A DNA stretch of 64,000 nt, taken from NCBI GenBank assembly GCA_034664085.1, contig JAXDII010000080.1:1-64000 (forward strand), in the 5' to 3' direction. The position numbers and the translations under genes are program-made. The notes under the pieces were generated by a model. It was given only the letters and a program-made list of their open reading frames with translations. It was not told the DNA's origin and ran no database searches. Shown piece by piece: positions 10,208-19,836 of this stretch; the first letter of the stretch is position 1, and every line of letters starts with the position of its first letter. The DNA comes from JACVRW01 sp034664085 (GTDB lineage Bacteria > Actinomycetota > Thermoleophilia > Solirubrobacterales > Thermoleophilaceae).

Positions 10208-12801
10208 CGCCGGCTGTAGGTCGCCGTGAGCGAGCGGTCCGTGGGGGCCGTGATCGTGTGGGTACGGGCGCCGCCGTCAGACCAGGACCCGAAGTCGTAC
10301 GTGGCGCCGGCGAGCGTTTGCGGCGTGGGCGCGCTGATCGAGTTGGCCGACCCCTGGATCACGGTGCGCGTGAACGGAGTCGCCGAGTCGCCGGAGTTGA
10401 CGGTGAGCAGCAGGCCACTGGGGCTCGAGCCGAAGGACAGCTTCACCGTCTTCGGGTCGAGCCGGATCGTGCGCACGTCCGTCAGGCCGCCGCTGTCCCG
10501 CGCGGTGAGGCGCAGCTCGATGTAGGACGGGTACTCGTGGTCGATCGCCGGGAACGATCCGTGGTCGGTGTTGGGGAAGCTCTGCAGCGTGTGGGGGTGG
10601 CAGTTGGACGGGCAGTGCTGCAGCACCGCCGACCAGCTCAGCCGGGTCGCGTCCAGGTCGCCGTCCTGCGCGTCGGTGGCGCTGCCGGTGAACGCGATCG
10701 TGTCGCCGACTCCCCATGTGAAGCCCGGGGTGGGCGTCTCGATCGCGGCCGTCGGCGGGGTGTTGCCGGCGGTGATCGCCACCGTGTCGGTCGCCGCGGC
10801 GCCGTGGTCGTCGGTAACCCGCAGGCCCACGAGGTAGCTCCCGGCCGCGGTGTACTCGAACGAGGCGTCCGGGGTCGCGGCGTCGTCGTAGGCGCCGTCG
10901 CCGTCCAGGTCCCAGGCATAGGAGAGCGTGTCGCCGGGGTCGGGATCGCTCGACCCGGAGGCGTTGAAGTTCACGGTGAGCGGCGTGCCGCCGTCGGTCC
11001 GGTTGGTACCCGCGACCGCGCGCGGCGGCTGGTTGCCCTCGGTGTAGTGGATGCGCCTGACCCGGCCGTTGGCGAAGTCGACGTAGAAGAGGTCGTTGCC
11101 GGGGCCGAACTGCAGGTCGACCGGCGCCGCGGCGCCCGCCCGGAACGTCCTGATCCTGGCGTTGCTCGGCAGCACCCCGCCGTTGCGCTCCATCACCCAG
11201 ATGCACCCCCGCGCGTAGTCCGCGAAGAACAGCGCGCCGTCGAACTCCGCCGGGAGCGTGCTGCCGATCGGCGGGAACGCCATGCCCGAAATCGACGAGC
11301 TGCCGACCGGGCAGGACTCCTCGGCGAAGACCTTCGCGAAGTGGTTGTAGCGGTAGCGCGGCGCGGTGGCGCCGCCCCCGCTGTAGAGGCCCTCGCACAG
11401 GCTCAGGTCGGCCCCGTCGTAGCCGCCCTGGCGCAGCGTCCCCTCGAAGCAGGGCCATCCGAAGTTCTCGACGACGGCGTCGGTCGGGCTCGGGATGCGG
11501 TTGATCTCCTCCCAGTCGACCCAGCCCACGTCGCCGACCCAGAGGTCGTTCGTCCCGGGCCGGGCCACCATGCGGAACGGGTTGCGCAGGCCGTAGGCGA
11601 TGATCCGCCGCGCGTCCAGGTCGGGGCTGCCGGCCATCGGGTTGTTGGGGTAGGCCTCGCCGGTCGTGCGGTTGACGCGCAGGACCGCGCCGTCGAGCGT
11701 GGTCGGGTCGCCGGGCGTGCGCAGGTCCTGGCTGCGCAGGGCGCCGCCCTCGGCGCTCGGCGGCGACAGCGCGGTGCCGGCCGGCGAGGGCGGATCGGCG
11801 CAGGGGTTGCGCGGCGTGCCGAGCTGCCCGTACTCGACGATGTCGAAGTTCGCGCCGTCGCCGCCGCTGACGAAGAGGGCCCCGCCGTTGCCGAACTCGA
11901 GGTCGCCGATCGAGTGGCTGGGGAACTGCTGGCACCAGTCCTCGATCAGCACCTGCTCGCCGCCGGCCATGTGGTTGCCCTCAGCGGTCAGGCGCGCCAG
12001 GCGGCCGCTGACGACGCAGCCGTTGCTCGTGGCCCCGGGCGGGTTGGGACAGCCGTCGAACGTGCCGCCCACGGTTCCCCAGCGCGGCGGCGTCCCGCCG
12101 ATCGCGGCGTCGAGCGTGTAGAGCACGTACACGAACGGCTTGGCCGGGAAGCTGGGGTCGAGCGTCATCCCGAGCAGCCCGCGATCCCAGAAGTTGTGCA
12201 CCTCCGTGCGCAGGTCGGCGAAGACGTCGGGAGTCGGGTCGTCCAGCCCGTCGAAGACCTTGATGAGGCCGCTCTTCTCGGCCACGAACACCCTGCCGTC
12301 GGGCGAGAAGCGCAGCGTCGTGGGCTCGGTCAGCCCGCTGAAGGCGGTCGTCTCCTGGAAGCCCGGCAGCAGGCCGAGCGAGCCGGTGCGGAAGGTCACG
12401 TCGTTCGTGCAGCCGGCGCCGCCCTGGTTGGAGGCACAGGCGCGGTAGTGGTAGAGCGTGTCCGGCGCCAGGCCGGTGATCCGCTCCGAGACGCTCACCT
12501 CGCCCGTCCCCGAGCCGCCGCTGCGGTGCGGCGTGGCGCTCCCGTAGGACTCCGTGGGCCCGTACTCGAACCAGTAGTCGGTGGGATCGCCGCCGGCGCT
12601 GCCGTGTGCGCGCAGGGTGGCGGCCTTGTCGGTGACGTCGGCCGGCGGATCGGTGGTGCCGCTGGCGCATCCGGTCGCCACCAAGAGGGCCACGAACCCG
12701 CCGCCCAGCACTCGACGGGAGCGTCGAGGACCACGGAACGGGCGGAAGGGTGAGAGCTGCAAGCGGCTTGGAGATAGGTCCGGACGAAGCCGGCGCCGCA
12801 T
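10204..12801 (-). CDS. Lipoprotein glucose/sorbosone-dehydrogenase-like protein with PKD domain
   Basis: 865 residues. A basic N-terminus and hydrophobic segment end in the lipobox LVATGC (Cys about 45), so it is probably lipid-anchored outside the membrane. A short fibronectin-III-like segment (about 60-120) precedes a six-bladed PQQ sugar-dehydrogenase-type beta-propeller (about 130-565) with LRFSPDGRVFVAEKSG, YGLRNPFRM and WPCFEG. A PKD domain follows (about 595-680; GSSDPDPGDTLSYAWDLDGDG), then a WxDGGAR-containing C-terminal module. Members oxidise sugars with PQQ or have lost activity; activity here is unproven. It is a paralogue of the gene at 12847-15012, and the pair lies in tandem on the minus strand 45 bases apart. 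Confidence 0.85.
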   Translation of the reverse strand: MRRRLRPDLSPSRLQLSPFRPFRGPRRSRRVLGGGFVALLVATGCASGTTDPPADVTDKAATLRAHGSAGGDPTDYWFEYGPTESYGSATPHRSGGSGTGEVSVSERITGLAPDTLYHYRACASNQGGAGCTNDVTFRTGSLGLLPGFQETTAFSGLTEPTTLRFSPDGRVFVAEKSGLIKVFDGLDDPTPDVFADLRTEVHNFWDRGLLGMTLDPSFPAKPFVYVLYTLDAAIGGTPPRWGTVGGTFDGCPNPPGATSNGCVVSGRLARLTAEGNHMAGGEQVLIEDWCQQFPSHSIGDLEFGNGGALFVSGGDGANFDIVEYGQLGTPRNPCADPPSPAGTALSPPSAEGGALRSQDLRTPGDPTTLDGAVLRVNRTTGEAYPNNPMAGSPDLDARRIIAYGLRNPFRMVARPGTNDLWVGDVGWVDWEEINRIPSPTDAVVENFGWPCFEGTLRQGGYDGADLSLCEGLYSGGGATAPRYRYNHFAKVFAEESCPVGSSSISGMAFPPIGSTLPAEFDGALFFADYARGCIWVMERNGGVLPSNARIRTFRAGAAAPVDLQFGPGNDLFYVDFANGRVRRIHYTEGNQPPRAVAGTNRTDGGTPLTVNFNASGSSDPDPGDTLSYAWDLDGDGAYDDAATPDASFEYTAAGSYLVGLRVTDDHGAAATDTVAITAGNTPPTAAIETPTPGFTWGVGDTIAFTGSATDAQDGDLDATRLSWSAVLQHCPSNCHPHTLQSFPNTDHGSFPAIDHEYPSYIELRLTARDSGGLTDVRTIRLDPKTVKLSFGSSPSGLLLTVNSGDSATPFTRTVIQGSANSISAPTPQTLAGATYDFGSWSDGGARTHTITAPTDRSLTATYSRR

Positions 12802-12846
12802 CCGTGCAGTCGCCTCTCAGCACTATTGCTCGCCGGTTCGACCGTG

Positions 12847-15012
12847 TCAACAAGGACGCCGTGAGCGCCGCCGCGTCACGGCGGCCCCGAGCGCGGCGAG
12901 CACGGCGCCCAGGCCGAACCCCACGCCGCCGCCGCACCGGGCGTCGTTGAAGCTCGCGACGTACTCGGCCGACCCGCCCGGTGTGGTGATCTTGTGCGAC
13001 CTGGCGCCGCCATCGGACCAGGAGCTGAACATCCACATGCGGCCGGGGGAGCTGGGCTGCGGAGAGGGCGCCTCGACCTCGAACTCATAGCCCTCCCAAG
13101 AGGTGAACGAGGCGGGGTCCCTGACCGGTATCCCGTCCACGAGCAGCCTCAGCCCGCCCGACGAGGTGTGGAACGTGAGCGGGACGGTCTTGGGCCGCAG
13201 CTCCCTCGTGACCGTGCGGCTGAGCCCCTTCGAGTCGGTGGCGGTCAGCCGCACCTCGAGGAAGCTTGTGGCCGCGGCCGCCAGGTCCTCGGGGGCCGGA
13301 CCCTGGAACACGATGCTGTTGCCGTTCGTCGGGCCGAGGAAGGGGTGGCTGTGCGAGGCGTGCCGCAGCAGCACGGTCCAGCTGAGCGCCGAGTTCGCCA
13401 GCGTGCCGTCCTGTGCGTCGTCGGCGCTGCCGTACAGCATCAGCGTCTGGCCGACGCGGAAGCGCAGGTCCGGCGTGGGCGCGTGGATTGTCGGAGCGGG
13501 CGGAGTGTTCCCGGCATCGATGCGCACGGTGTCGGTCGCGCTCGCGCCGCGGCTGTCGGTCACGCGCAGCGTGGCCTGGTAGGTCCCGGCGGCCGCGTAG
13601 CTGTGCGCCGGGCTCGCCGCCGAGGAGCGCGCGCCGTCGCCGAAGCTCCAGTCGTAGGTGAGCGCGTCGCCGTCCGGGTCGCTCGCACCCGGGTCGAACG
13701 TGACGTTCAGCGGGACGGCGCCGGACGTGGGGTTCGCGCTCGCGTCGACGGCGGGCGACCGGTTGCCGCCGTAGGCGATCCGGCGGATGTCGTCGCCCTG
13801 GGCGCCGAAGGTCCAGGCGATGTAGTAGAGCGCCTGGCCCTGGGGCGCGGGCCCGAACCTGAGGTCGATGACGGGTCCCATGTTGGTGCCGAACTCGAGG
13901 TCGCCGAAGCCGAGCCAGGTGCCGCGCAGTGCCTGGATCCTGCCGCAGACGTAGTCGCCGAACAGGTAGAGGCCGTCGTACTGCTCCGGCCACAGGCCCT
14001 TGGGCACGAAGGCCCCGCCGGTGATCGCCCCGCACCCGGCGGCGCGGCCGTAGTCGAACAGCGGGTTGGTCATCCCCGCCGGCGGGCTGCCGCAGCTGGC
14101 CGGCGTGTTGGTGGCGCACCCGCCCTCGCGTACGTTCCACCCGTAGTCGGCGCCGGCGCGGCCCTCGTCGATCTCCTCGCGCGAGGACTGGCCCACGTCG
14201 TTGATGAAGAAGCGCGTGCCCGGGGCGTCCGGGTCGAAGCCAAGCCGGAACGGGTTGCGCAGGCCCCACGCGAACGTCTCCTGGCACTTCTTGCCGGGGT
14301 CGGTGCGCCCGGTGAGGCCGCAGCGCTCGCTGTCGGCACCGCGGAAGGGGTTGTCGGAGGGGATCCCGCCATTGGCCGTGATGCGCAGGATCTTGCCGAG
14401 CAGCACGTTCCGGTCGCGCGCGGCGTCGTTCGCGCCCCCGCAGCCGCTGTCGCCCGCGTAGTCGCAGGCGCCGTCCCCGACGCTCACGTAGAGATGGTTG
14501 TCCTTGCCGAACTGGAGGTGGCCGCCGTTGTGGTTGCCGTTCGGCGAGGGGATCTGGTCGATCAGCACCGTTTCGCTCTGCGGATCGATCGTGTTGTCGT
14601 CGCGCAGGGTGAAGCGCGACACGCGGTTCACCGGCCCCTGCGGCGGCGGGGCGGCTGGGCAGCTCCCGCTCTGCTTGTACGTGTAGTAGAGGAACACGTG
14701 CCGGTTGGCCTGGAAGTCGGGGTCCACCGCGACCCCGAGCAGCCCGCGTTCGCTGTTGCTGCAGAGCCGGGCCGAGAGGTCGATCGCCGGCGTCGCCACC
14801 AGGCCCCCGCCGGCGTACACGCGCAGCTGCCCACCCTGCGTGGTGATCAGCATCCGCCCGTCGGGCGTGAACGTCAGCGCCGTTGGCCGTTCCACCCGCG
14901 TGACCAGGGTGTCGGAGAAGCCTGCCGGCAGCGTCGCGGCGGCGGCGCTGCCGGTGAGCGCCAGAGCAGCGGCGACAGCGAGGCTGACGGCGGCAAGCCC
15001 GAGTGTCTGCAC
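12847..15012 (-). CDS. Secreted glucose/sorbosone-dehydrogenase-like protein with PKD domain and C-terminal anchor
   Basis: About 721 residues from GTG 15012; the frame stays open further upstream, but that part overlaps the divergent gene. An N-terminal signal peptide ends near ALTGSAAA. The beta-propeller spans about 30-415 (LTFTPDGRMLITTQGG, HNGGHLQFGKDNHLYVSVGDG, WGLRNPFRLGFD), followed by a PKD domain at about 418-500. A WSDGGARSHKITTP module shared with its neighbour precedes the C-terminus. The last 33 residues are unusual: a Cys-Gly-Gly-Gly, a hydrophobic stretch and then RRRSRR, resembling tripartite C-terminal sorting signals. So it looks surface-displayed through its C-terminus, whereas the paralogue uses an N-terminal lipid. 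Confidence 0.83.
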   Translation of the reverse strand: MQTLGLAAVSLAVAAALALTGSAAAATLPAGFSDTLVTRVERPTALTFTPDGRMLITTQGGQLRVYAGGGLVATPAIDLSARLCSNSERGLLGVAVDPDFQANRHVFLYYTYKQSGSCPAAPPPQGPVNRVSRFTLRDDNTIDPQSETVLIDQIPSPNGNHNGGHLQFGKDNHLYVSVGDGACDYAGDSGCGGANDAARDRNVLLGKILRITANGGIPSDNPFRGADSERCGLTGRTDPGKKCQETFAWGLRNPFRLGFDPDAPGTRFFINDVGQSSREEIDEGRAGADYGWNVREGGCATNTPASCGSPPAGMTNPLFDYGRAAGCGAITGGAFVPKGLWPEQYDGLYLFGDYVCGRIQALRGTWLGFGDLEFGTNMGPVIDLRFGPAPQGQALYYIAWTFGAQGDDIRRIAYGGNRSPAVDASANPTSGAVPLNVTFDPGASDPDGDALTYDWSFGDGARSSAASPAHSYAAAGTYQATLRVTDSRGASATDTVRIDAGNTPPAPTIHAPTPDLRFRVGQTLMLYGSADDAQDGTLANSALSWTVLLRHASHSHPFLGPTNGNSIVFQGPAPEDLAAAATSFLEVRLTATDSKGLSRTVTRELRPKTVPLTFHTSSGGLRLLVDGIPVRDPASFTSWEGYEFEVEAPSPQPSSPGRMWMFSSWSDGGARSHKITTPGGSAEYVASFNDARCGGGVGFGLGAVLAALGAAVTRRRSRRPC

Positions 15013-15072
15013 TTCAACCCGGTTGTACCCCTCCCGGGTGTCCCGCAAGCACACTGGCGCTATGGTCGGCCC

Positions 15073-16137
15073 GTGTCCAGAGTGACCGAGCTGCTCGGGA
15101 TCGTGCTGCCGATCCTCCAGGCGCCGATGGCCACCGCCGCGACGCCGGAGCTGGCCGCGGCCGTGAGCGAGGTGGGCGGGCTGGGCGCGCTGGGGTCGGC
15201 CATGCTGGCCCCGGACGAGCTGCCGCGCCAGGCCGCGGCGGTCCGCGAGCTGACGGACCGCCCCTTCCAGCTCAACTTCTTCTGCCACGCCCCGCCCGAG
15301 ATCGATGCGGACGCCGCGGCGCGGGCGCGCGAGAGCTTCGGGCCGGTCTACGAGGAGCTGGGCCTAGGCGAGCCGCCGCAGCCGTTCGATCCGGGGATCG
15401 CCTTCGACGAGGCCCGCCTCGAGGCCCTGCTCGAGATCCGGCCCGCAGCCGTGTCGTTCCACTTCGGCTTGCCCGGAGCAGACGCGCTCGCCGCCATCCG
15501 CGAGGCCGGCATGCGCGTGCTGGCGTCGGCCACGACCGTGGCCGAGGCGCAGCGGGTCGAGCAGGCAGGCGTCGACGCCGTCGTCGCCCAGGGCACCGAG
15601 GCGGGCGGCCATCGCGGCAGCTTCCTGGTCGCCGGCGACGACGGCCCGGTCGGCACGCTCGCGCTCGTCCCGCAGGTCGTGGACGCGGTCGGCATCCCGG
15701 TGATCGCCGCCGGTGGGATCGCGGACGCACGCCAGCTCGCCGCCGTGCTCGCCTTGGGCGCCGGCGCCGCGCAGATCGGCACGGCCTTCCTGGCGTGCCC
15801 CGAGAGCGGCATCCCCGATGCCTTCCGCGAGCGTCTGCGGCACGCCACGGCGGATGGGACCACGCTCACACGCTCGCTCTCGGGCCGGCCGGCGCGCGCC
15901 CTGCGCAACCGCGCGACCGACGAACTCGAGGCGGTGCTGCCGTACCCAGCCCAGATGTCGCTGTACATGCCGGTGCGCACCGCCGCCGTCGAGGGCGACC
16001 CGAGCGCATTCCAGGCGCTGTTCGCCGGGCAGAGCGCCGCACTCGCGCGCGAGCTGCCCGCCGGGGAGCTGGCACGCTCGCTCGCCAGCGGGGCAGACGA
16101 CCTGCTCGCGCGACTGGCGAGCGGCGAGCCTGCCTGA
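15073..16137 (+). CDS. Nitronate monooxygenase / 2-nitropropane dioxygenase family
   Basis: 354 residues from GTG 15073 (GTG 15082 is an alternative). A flavin-binding TIM barrel with the family landmarks PILQAPMA at the start, AQGTEAGGHRGSF near the middle (the usual G-x-E-A-G-G-H flavin/substrate loop) and IPVIAAGGIADARQLAAVLALGAGAAQIGTAFL. Members oxidise nitronates or act as enoyl reductases. It is divergent from the sugar dehydrogenase gene (60 bases between starts) and its TGA overlaps the ATG of the phosphatase gene, so the two are probably cotranscribed. Physiological substrate unknown. Confidence 0.87.
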   Translation: MSRVTELLGIVLPILQAPMATAATPELAAAVSEVGGLGALGSAMLAPDELPRQAAAVRELTDRPFQLNFFCHAPPEIDADAAARARESFGPVYEELGLGEPPQPFDPGIAFDEARLEALLEIRPAAVSFHFGLPGADALAAIREAGMRVLASATTVAEAQRVEQAGVDAVVAQGTEAGGHRGSFLVAGDDGPVGTLALVPQVVDAVGIPVIAAGGIADARQLAAVLALGAGAAQIGTAFLACPESGIPDAFRERLRHATADGTTLTRSLSGRPARALRNRATDELEAVLPYPAQMSLYMPVRTAAVEGDPSAFQALFAGQSAALARELPAGELARSLASGADDLLARLASGEPA

Positions 16138-16724
16138 TGGAGATCGTCCTCGCTCGCCACGGCGAGACCGAGTGGAGCCGCGACGGGCGCCACACCGGGC
16201 GCACCGACATCCCGCTGACCGAGGCCGGGCGACAGCAGGCGCTGGCGCTGCGCGAGGCGCTGGCGCACTGGAGCTTCGTGCGGACGCTGTCCAGCCCGCT
16301 CCAGCGCGCGCTCGAGACCTGCCGGCTGGCGGGCCTGGGCGACGAAGTCGAGACGACCGAGGACCTGGTCGAGTGGGACTACGGGGAGTACGAGGGCATC
16401 ACCACCGCGCAGATACGCGAGGCCAGGCCGGACTGGAATCTGTGGCGCGACGGCTGCCCGGGCGGCGAGACCGCCGCCGACGTCGGTCGCCGTGCGGACC
16501 GGGTGATCGCCGAGCTCCAGGATCTCGACGGCGACGCCGTGGTGTTCGCCCACGGGCACGTGCTGCGCGTGATGGGGGCGCGCTGGGTCGGCCTGCCGCC
16601 GGAGTGCGGCGCGCTGATCGCGCTCGACACGGCCACGCTGTCGGTGCTGGGCTACGAACGCGAGACGCGCGTGATCAGGCGGTGGAACGCGCCGGTTGGC
16701 GGCGTGGCACCACAGCACCGATGA
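16137..16724 (+). CDS. Histidine phosphatase (phosphoglycerate-mutase-like)
   Basis: 195 residues. The catalytic motif ARHGETEWS is at residues 6-14, the general-acid segment is LVEWDYGEYEG, and the second histidine is in FAHGHVLRV. This set defines the branch-1 histidine phosphatase fold (CobC, GpmB, broad-specificity acid phosphatases). At 195 residues it is short for a true cofactor-dependent phosphoglycerate mutase, so a small-molecule phosphatase is more likely. Translationally coupled to the upstream nitronate monooxygenase through ATGA. Its last 50 bases overlap the end of a convergent membrane protein gene. Confidence 0.85.
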   Translation: MEIVLARHGETEWSRDGRHTGRTDIPLTEAGRQQALALREALAHWSFVRTLSSPLQRALETCRLAGLGDEVETTEDLVEWDYGEYEGITTAQIREARPDWNLWRDGCPGGETAADVGRRADRVIAELQDLDGDAVVFAHGHVLRVMGARWVGLPPECGALIALDTATLSVLGYERETRVIRRWNAPVGGVAPQHR

Positions 16725-17331
16725 GCGCCACCAGCGGCACGAACAGGCCGAACAGTCCGGCCAGCTTGCGGCCCCTGCGAAAGCACACCACCGCCAGCGC
16801 GATGCCGATCAGCTGGATCGGGATCGCGATCCACGCGTTGCCGCGGTCGAGCCCCGCCAGCACCAGCACCGCGTCGTAGACGTCGATCCAGAACTGGATG
16901 CCTAGCAGGGCGATCACCATCAGCGTGGTCGTCACGACGACCGCGTCGATCGACTGGCGCCCCTTCTGCTGCCAGTAGACGTCCTTGAGGTTCAGCCACA
17001 GTGCGAACTCGTCCATCGTCAGGCCCATGCCGATGCCGAACGCCACCGCGACGAGCTCGAGCCACGGCGTGCCGATGTCCGTCGCGATGCCGACGTAGCC
17101 CATCGAGAGCAGCAGCAGGATGCCCCACACCAGGTGGTGGATGTGGGTGCCGCCCTTGGTCTCGACGTTGCCCGGCCACCACGACACCTGCGCCCGGATC
17201 ATGTGCGCGCTCGTGCGGATGAACCCGAACGAGCACACGAAGGCGATCAGGATCAGGAAGTGAAGCTCCTTGCCCGGGGCCTGGATGTGTAGGTCGTAGG
17301 CCCGCGTGATGTCGTCCCAGAGCTGTTCCAC
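16675..17331 (-). CDS. Integral membrane protein of unknown function
   Basis: 218 residues with about five or six hydrophobic segments: FLILIAFVCSFGFI, LVWGILLLLSMGYVGI, LELVAVAFGIGMGL, VTTTLMVIALLGIQFW, IAIPIQLIGIALAVVCF and LFGLFVPLVALIGAVV. A conserved-looking polar cluster, GGTHIHHLVWG, at the first membrane boundary contains a His-x-His-His that could bind metal or haem, and TMDEFALWLNLKDVYW follows helix 3. I do not recognise the family. The 3' end overlaps 50 bases with the convergent phosphatase gene. It is transcribed divergently from the antiporter gene. Confidence 0.75.
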   Translation of the reverse strand: MEQLWDDITRAYDLHIQAPGKELHFLILIAFVCSFGFIRTSAHMIRAQVSWWPGNVETKGGTHIHHLVWGILLLLSMGYVGIATDIGTPWLELVAVAFGIGMGLTMDEFALWLNLKDVYWQQKGRQSIDAVVVTTTLMVIALLGIQFWIDVYDAVLVLAGLDRGNAWIAIPIQLIGIALAVVCFRRGRKLAGLFGLFVPLVALIGAVVPRRQPARSTA

Positions 17332-17389
17332 CCGGGGGCGATCGTAGCCTCCGCTACCGATCGAAGGGCTCGACTACACCGACCTCGCC

Positions 17390-18535
17390 ATGGCGCTGGC
17401 GGCGGCGACGGCGGCCCCGCTGCTGGTGGAGCTGCTGCCCGTGCCGAAGGTCCCGCCGATCGTCAGCGAGATCTGCGCGGGCATCGTGATCGGCCCGCAC
17501 CTGCTCGACCTGGTCGACATCACGGCGCCGCTGCAGGTGTTCTCGCAGATCGGCCTGGTCTTCCTGTTCTTCCTGGCCGGCCTGGAGATCAGCTTCGATG
17601 CCGAGGACGACCGCCACCTGGGCCTGGTCGGCGGCGCCTTCCTGGTCTCGCTCGCGCTAGCGCTGGTGGTCGCCCTGGTCTTCGAGGCCGTGGAGCTGGT
17701 CGGCGCGCCGCTGCTGGTGGCGATCATCCTGGCGGCCACCTCCTTCGGGATCGTCGTGGCGGTGCTGAAGGACGCCGGGCAGACCGGCACGCCGTTCGGC
17801 CAGCTCGTGATCGCCGGCGCGTCGATCGCCGACTTCGCCACGGTGATCCTGCTGTCGCTGTTCTTCTCCTCGTCGGGGGCCAGCTTCGAGACCACGCTCG
17901 TGCTGCTGCTGCTCTTCCTCGGGGTGGTGGGCGCGGTCGGACTGGTGCTGCTCGGCGCGCGCGGCTCGGCCCAGCTCAAGGCAGCCGTCGAGCGCATGCA
18001 CCGCACCAGCGCACAGATCGCCGTGCGCATCGCCTTCCTGCTGCTCGTCGTCCTCGTCTACATGTCCGAGGAGTTCGGCCTCGAGGTCGTGCTGGGCGGG
18101 TTCCTCGCCGGCGCGATGGTCAGCCTGCTCGACCGCGAGCACGCCGTGGGCAGCAGCGGGCTGCAGGACAAGCTCGAGGGCATCGGCTTCGGCGTATTCA
18201 TCCCGATCTTCTTCGTGGTCAGCGGCGTGCGGCTGGATCTCGGGTCGCTGTTCGCCTCATTTGACACCATCGTGCTCGTGCCGCTCACGGTGATCGCGCT
18301 GCTGCTGGTACGCGGCCTGCCGGCCCTGATCTACAGGCGCTTCGTGCCGCAGCGCCAGGCCGTCTCCGCCGGCCTGCTGCAGGCCACGTCGCTGTCGTTC
18401 GTGGTCGCCGCCAGCCAGATCGGCGTCGAGCTCGGCAAGCTCGACCCGGCCGCGGCCGCCGGGCTGGTGACCGGGGGCGTGATCTCGGTGCTGCTGTTCC
18501 CCGCGCTCGCGCTCAGGACGCTGAGGCCGGCGTGA
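17390..18535 (+). CDS. Cation:proton antiporter, CPA2/Kef type
   Basis: 381 residues, almost wholly membrane-embedded, with about 11-12 helices. The family motif PPIVSEICAGIVIGPHLL lies near residues 24-41, followed by GLVFLFFLAGLEISFD and by FGIVVAVLKDAG. There is no C-terminal TrkA-N or TrkA-C regulatory domain, so it is a bare exchanger core. It would exchange Na+ or K+ for H+. An in-frame stop at 17345-17347 and no other start codon support ATG 17390. Its TGA overlaps the cydA GTG, placing an ion exchanger at the head of the cytochrome bd operon. Confidence 0.87.
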   Translation: MALAAATAAPLLVELLPVPKVPPIVSEICAGIVIGPHLLDLVDITAPLQVFSQIGLVFLFFLAGLEISFDAEDDRHLGLVGGAFLVSLALALVVALVFEAVELVGAPLLVAIILAATSFGIVVAVLKDAGQTGTPFGQLVIAGASIADFATVILLSLFFSSSGASFETTLVLLLLFLGVVGAVGLVLLGARGSAQLKAAVERMHRTSAQIAVRIAFLLLVVLVYMSEEFGLEVVLGGFLAGAMVSLLDREHAVGSSGLQDKLEGIGFGVFIPIFFVVSGVRLDLGSLFASFDTIVLVPLTVIALLLVRGLPALIYRRFVPQRQAVSAGLLQATSLSFVVAASQIGVELGKLDPAAAAGLVTGGVISVLLFPALALRTLRPA

Positions 18536-19836
18536 TCGACGGCGTCCTCGGCGGGCCGGTCGACCAGGACTACCTGCTGCAGGCGCGCCAGATGCAGGCG
18601 ATGTCGTTCGCCGTGCACATCCCGCTGGTGTGCTTCGGGATTGCGTTTCCGGCGATGGTGCTCTACCTCGAGGGGCTGTGGCTGCGCACCGGCGATCCGC
18701 TCTACAAGGCGCTCGCCAAGCGCTGGTCGAAGGCCATGCTGATCCTGTTCGCGGTCGGCGTGGTGACCGGCACGATCCTCTCCTTCGAGATGGGCCTGCT
18801 GTGGCCTGAGTTCATGGCCACGTTCGGGGATGTGTTCGGCCTCGCCTTCCTGATCGAGGGCTTCTCGTTCTTCATGGAGGCGATCTTCATCGCCATCTAC
18901 GTCTACGGGTGGGACCGCCTGGCGCCCAAGGTGCACTTCGCGGCGGGCGTGCCGATGGTGGTGGCCGGGATCACCGGCTCGCTGATGGTGATCTCGGTGA
19001 ACGGCTGGATGAACCACCCGTCGGGGTTCGCGATCCGCAACGACGAGGTGGTGGACGTGCGCCCGCTGGAGGCGCTGTTCAACTCGAACCTATGGCACGA
19101 GCTCGTGCACATGTACCTAGCCGGCTTCATCGTGGCCAGCTTCCTGGTGGCCGGCGTGTACGCGCACGGATGGCTGCGCGGGCGCCGCTCGCGCCAGCAC
19201 CGCGTCGCGCTCGTGGTGGCGCTCTCGGTGGCCGCGCTGGCCACCCCGGCCCAGCTGCTGGTGGGCGACTGGGCGGCTCGGACGGTGGCGGAGCGCCAGC
19301 CGCTCAAGCTGGCCGCCTTCGAAGGACTCCAGGAGACCACGAAGGGCGCGCCGTTCAGCCTCCCGGGTGGGATCGAGATCCCCGACCTGCTCTCGCTGCT
19401 CGCCTTCCACGACCCCGACGCGACGGTGCAGGGGCTCGAAACGGTGCCCGCCGACGACCGCCCGCCGACCGGGATCGTGAAGCTCAGCTTCCGCCTGATG
19501 GTCGGCATCGGCACGGCGCTCGCGGCGCTCGGTGCCTGGTTCCTCTGGGTCTGGTGGCGGCGCCGCCGGCTGCCCAGCTCGCCGTGGTTCCACCGCGCGC
19601 TGATCGCGGCCGGCCCGCTGGCGCTGGTCGCCCTGATCGCGGGCTGGGTGACCACCGAGGTCGGCCGCCAGCCGTGGGTCGTCTACGAGGTGATGCGCAC
19701 CGAGCAGGCGGTCACCGGCGCGAGCGGGATACCGGTGGGCTTCGCGGCGCTGGCGCTCGTCTACGCGGGTCTGGTGGCGGTCGTGTTCGTGATGCTGCGG
19801 CGGCTCGGACGCCAGCCGTTCGAGGTGGAGGCCTGA
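18532..19836 (+). CDS. cydA: Cytochrome bd-type quinol oxidase subunit I
   Basis: 434 residues from GTG 18532. Subunit I binds the three haems and oxidises quinol while reducing O2 to water. Visible landmarks: MSFAVHIPLVCFGI with a haem-ligand-type His29, the helix around His193 in WHELVHMYLAGFIVASF, and the GRQPW signature at 378-382. The loop that oxidises quinol (Q-loop) is short, giving a protein nearly 100 residues shorter than the E. coli enzyme, as in the cyanide-insensitive CioA subgroup. Overlaps the antiporter by 4 bases and cydB by 1 base. Confidence 0.93.
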   Translation: MIDGVLGGPVDQDYLLQARQMQAMSFAVHIPLVCFGIAFPAMVLYLEGLWLRTGDPLYKALAKRWSKAMLILFAVGVVTGTILSFEMGLLWPEFMATFGDVFGLAFLIEGFSFFMEAIFIAIYVYGWDRLAPKVHFAAGVPMVVAGITGSLMVISVNGWMNHPSGFAIRNDEVVDVRPLEALFNSNLWHELVHMYLAGFIVASFLVAGVYAHGWLRGRRSRQHRVALVVALSVAALATPAQLLVGDWAARTVAERQPLKLAAFEGLQETTKGAPFSLPGGIEIPDLLSLLAFHDPDATVQGLETVPADDRPPTGIVKLSFRLMVGIGTALAALGAWFLWVWWRRRRLPSSPWFHRALIAAGPLALVALIAGWVTTEVGRQPWVVYEVMRTEQAVTGASGIPVGFAALALVYAGLVAVVFVMLRRLGRQPFEVEA

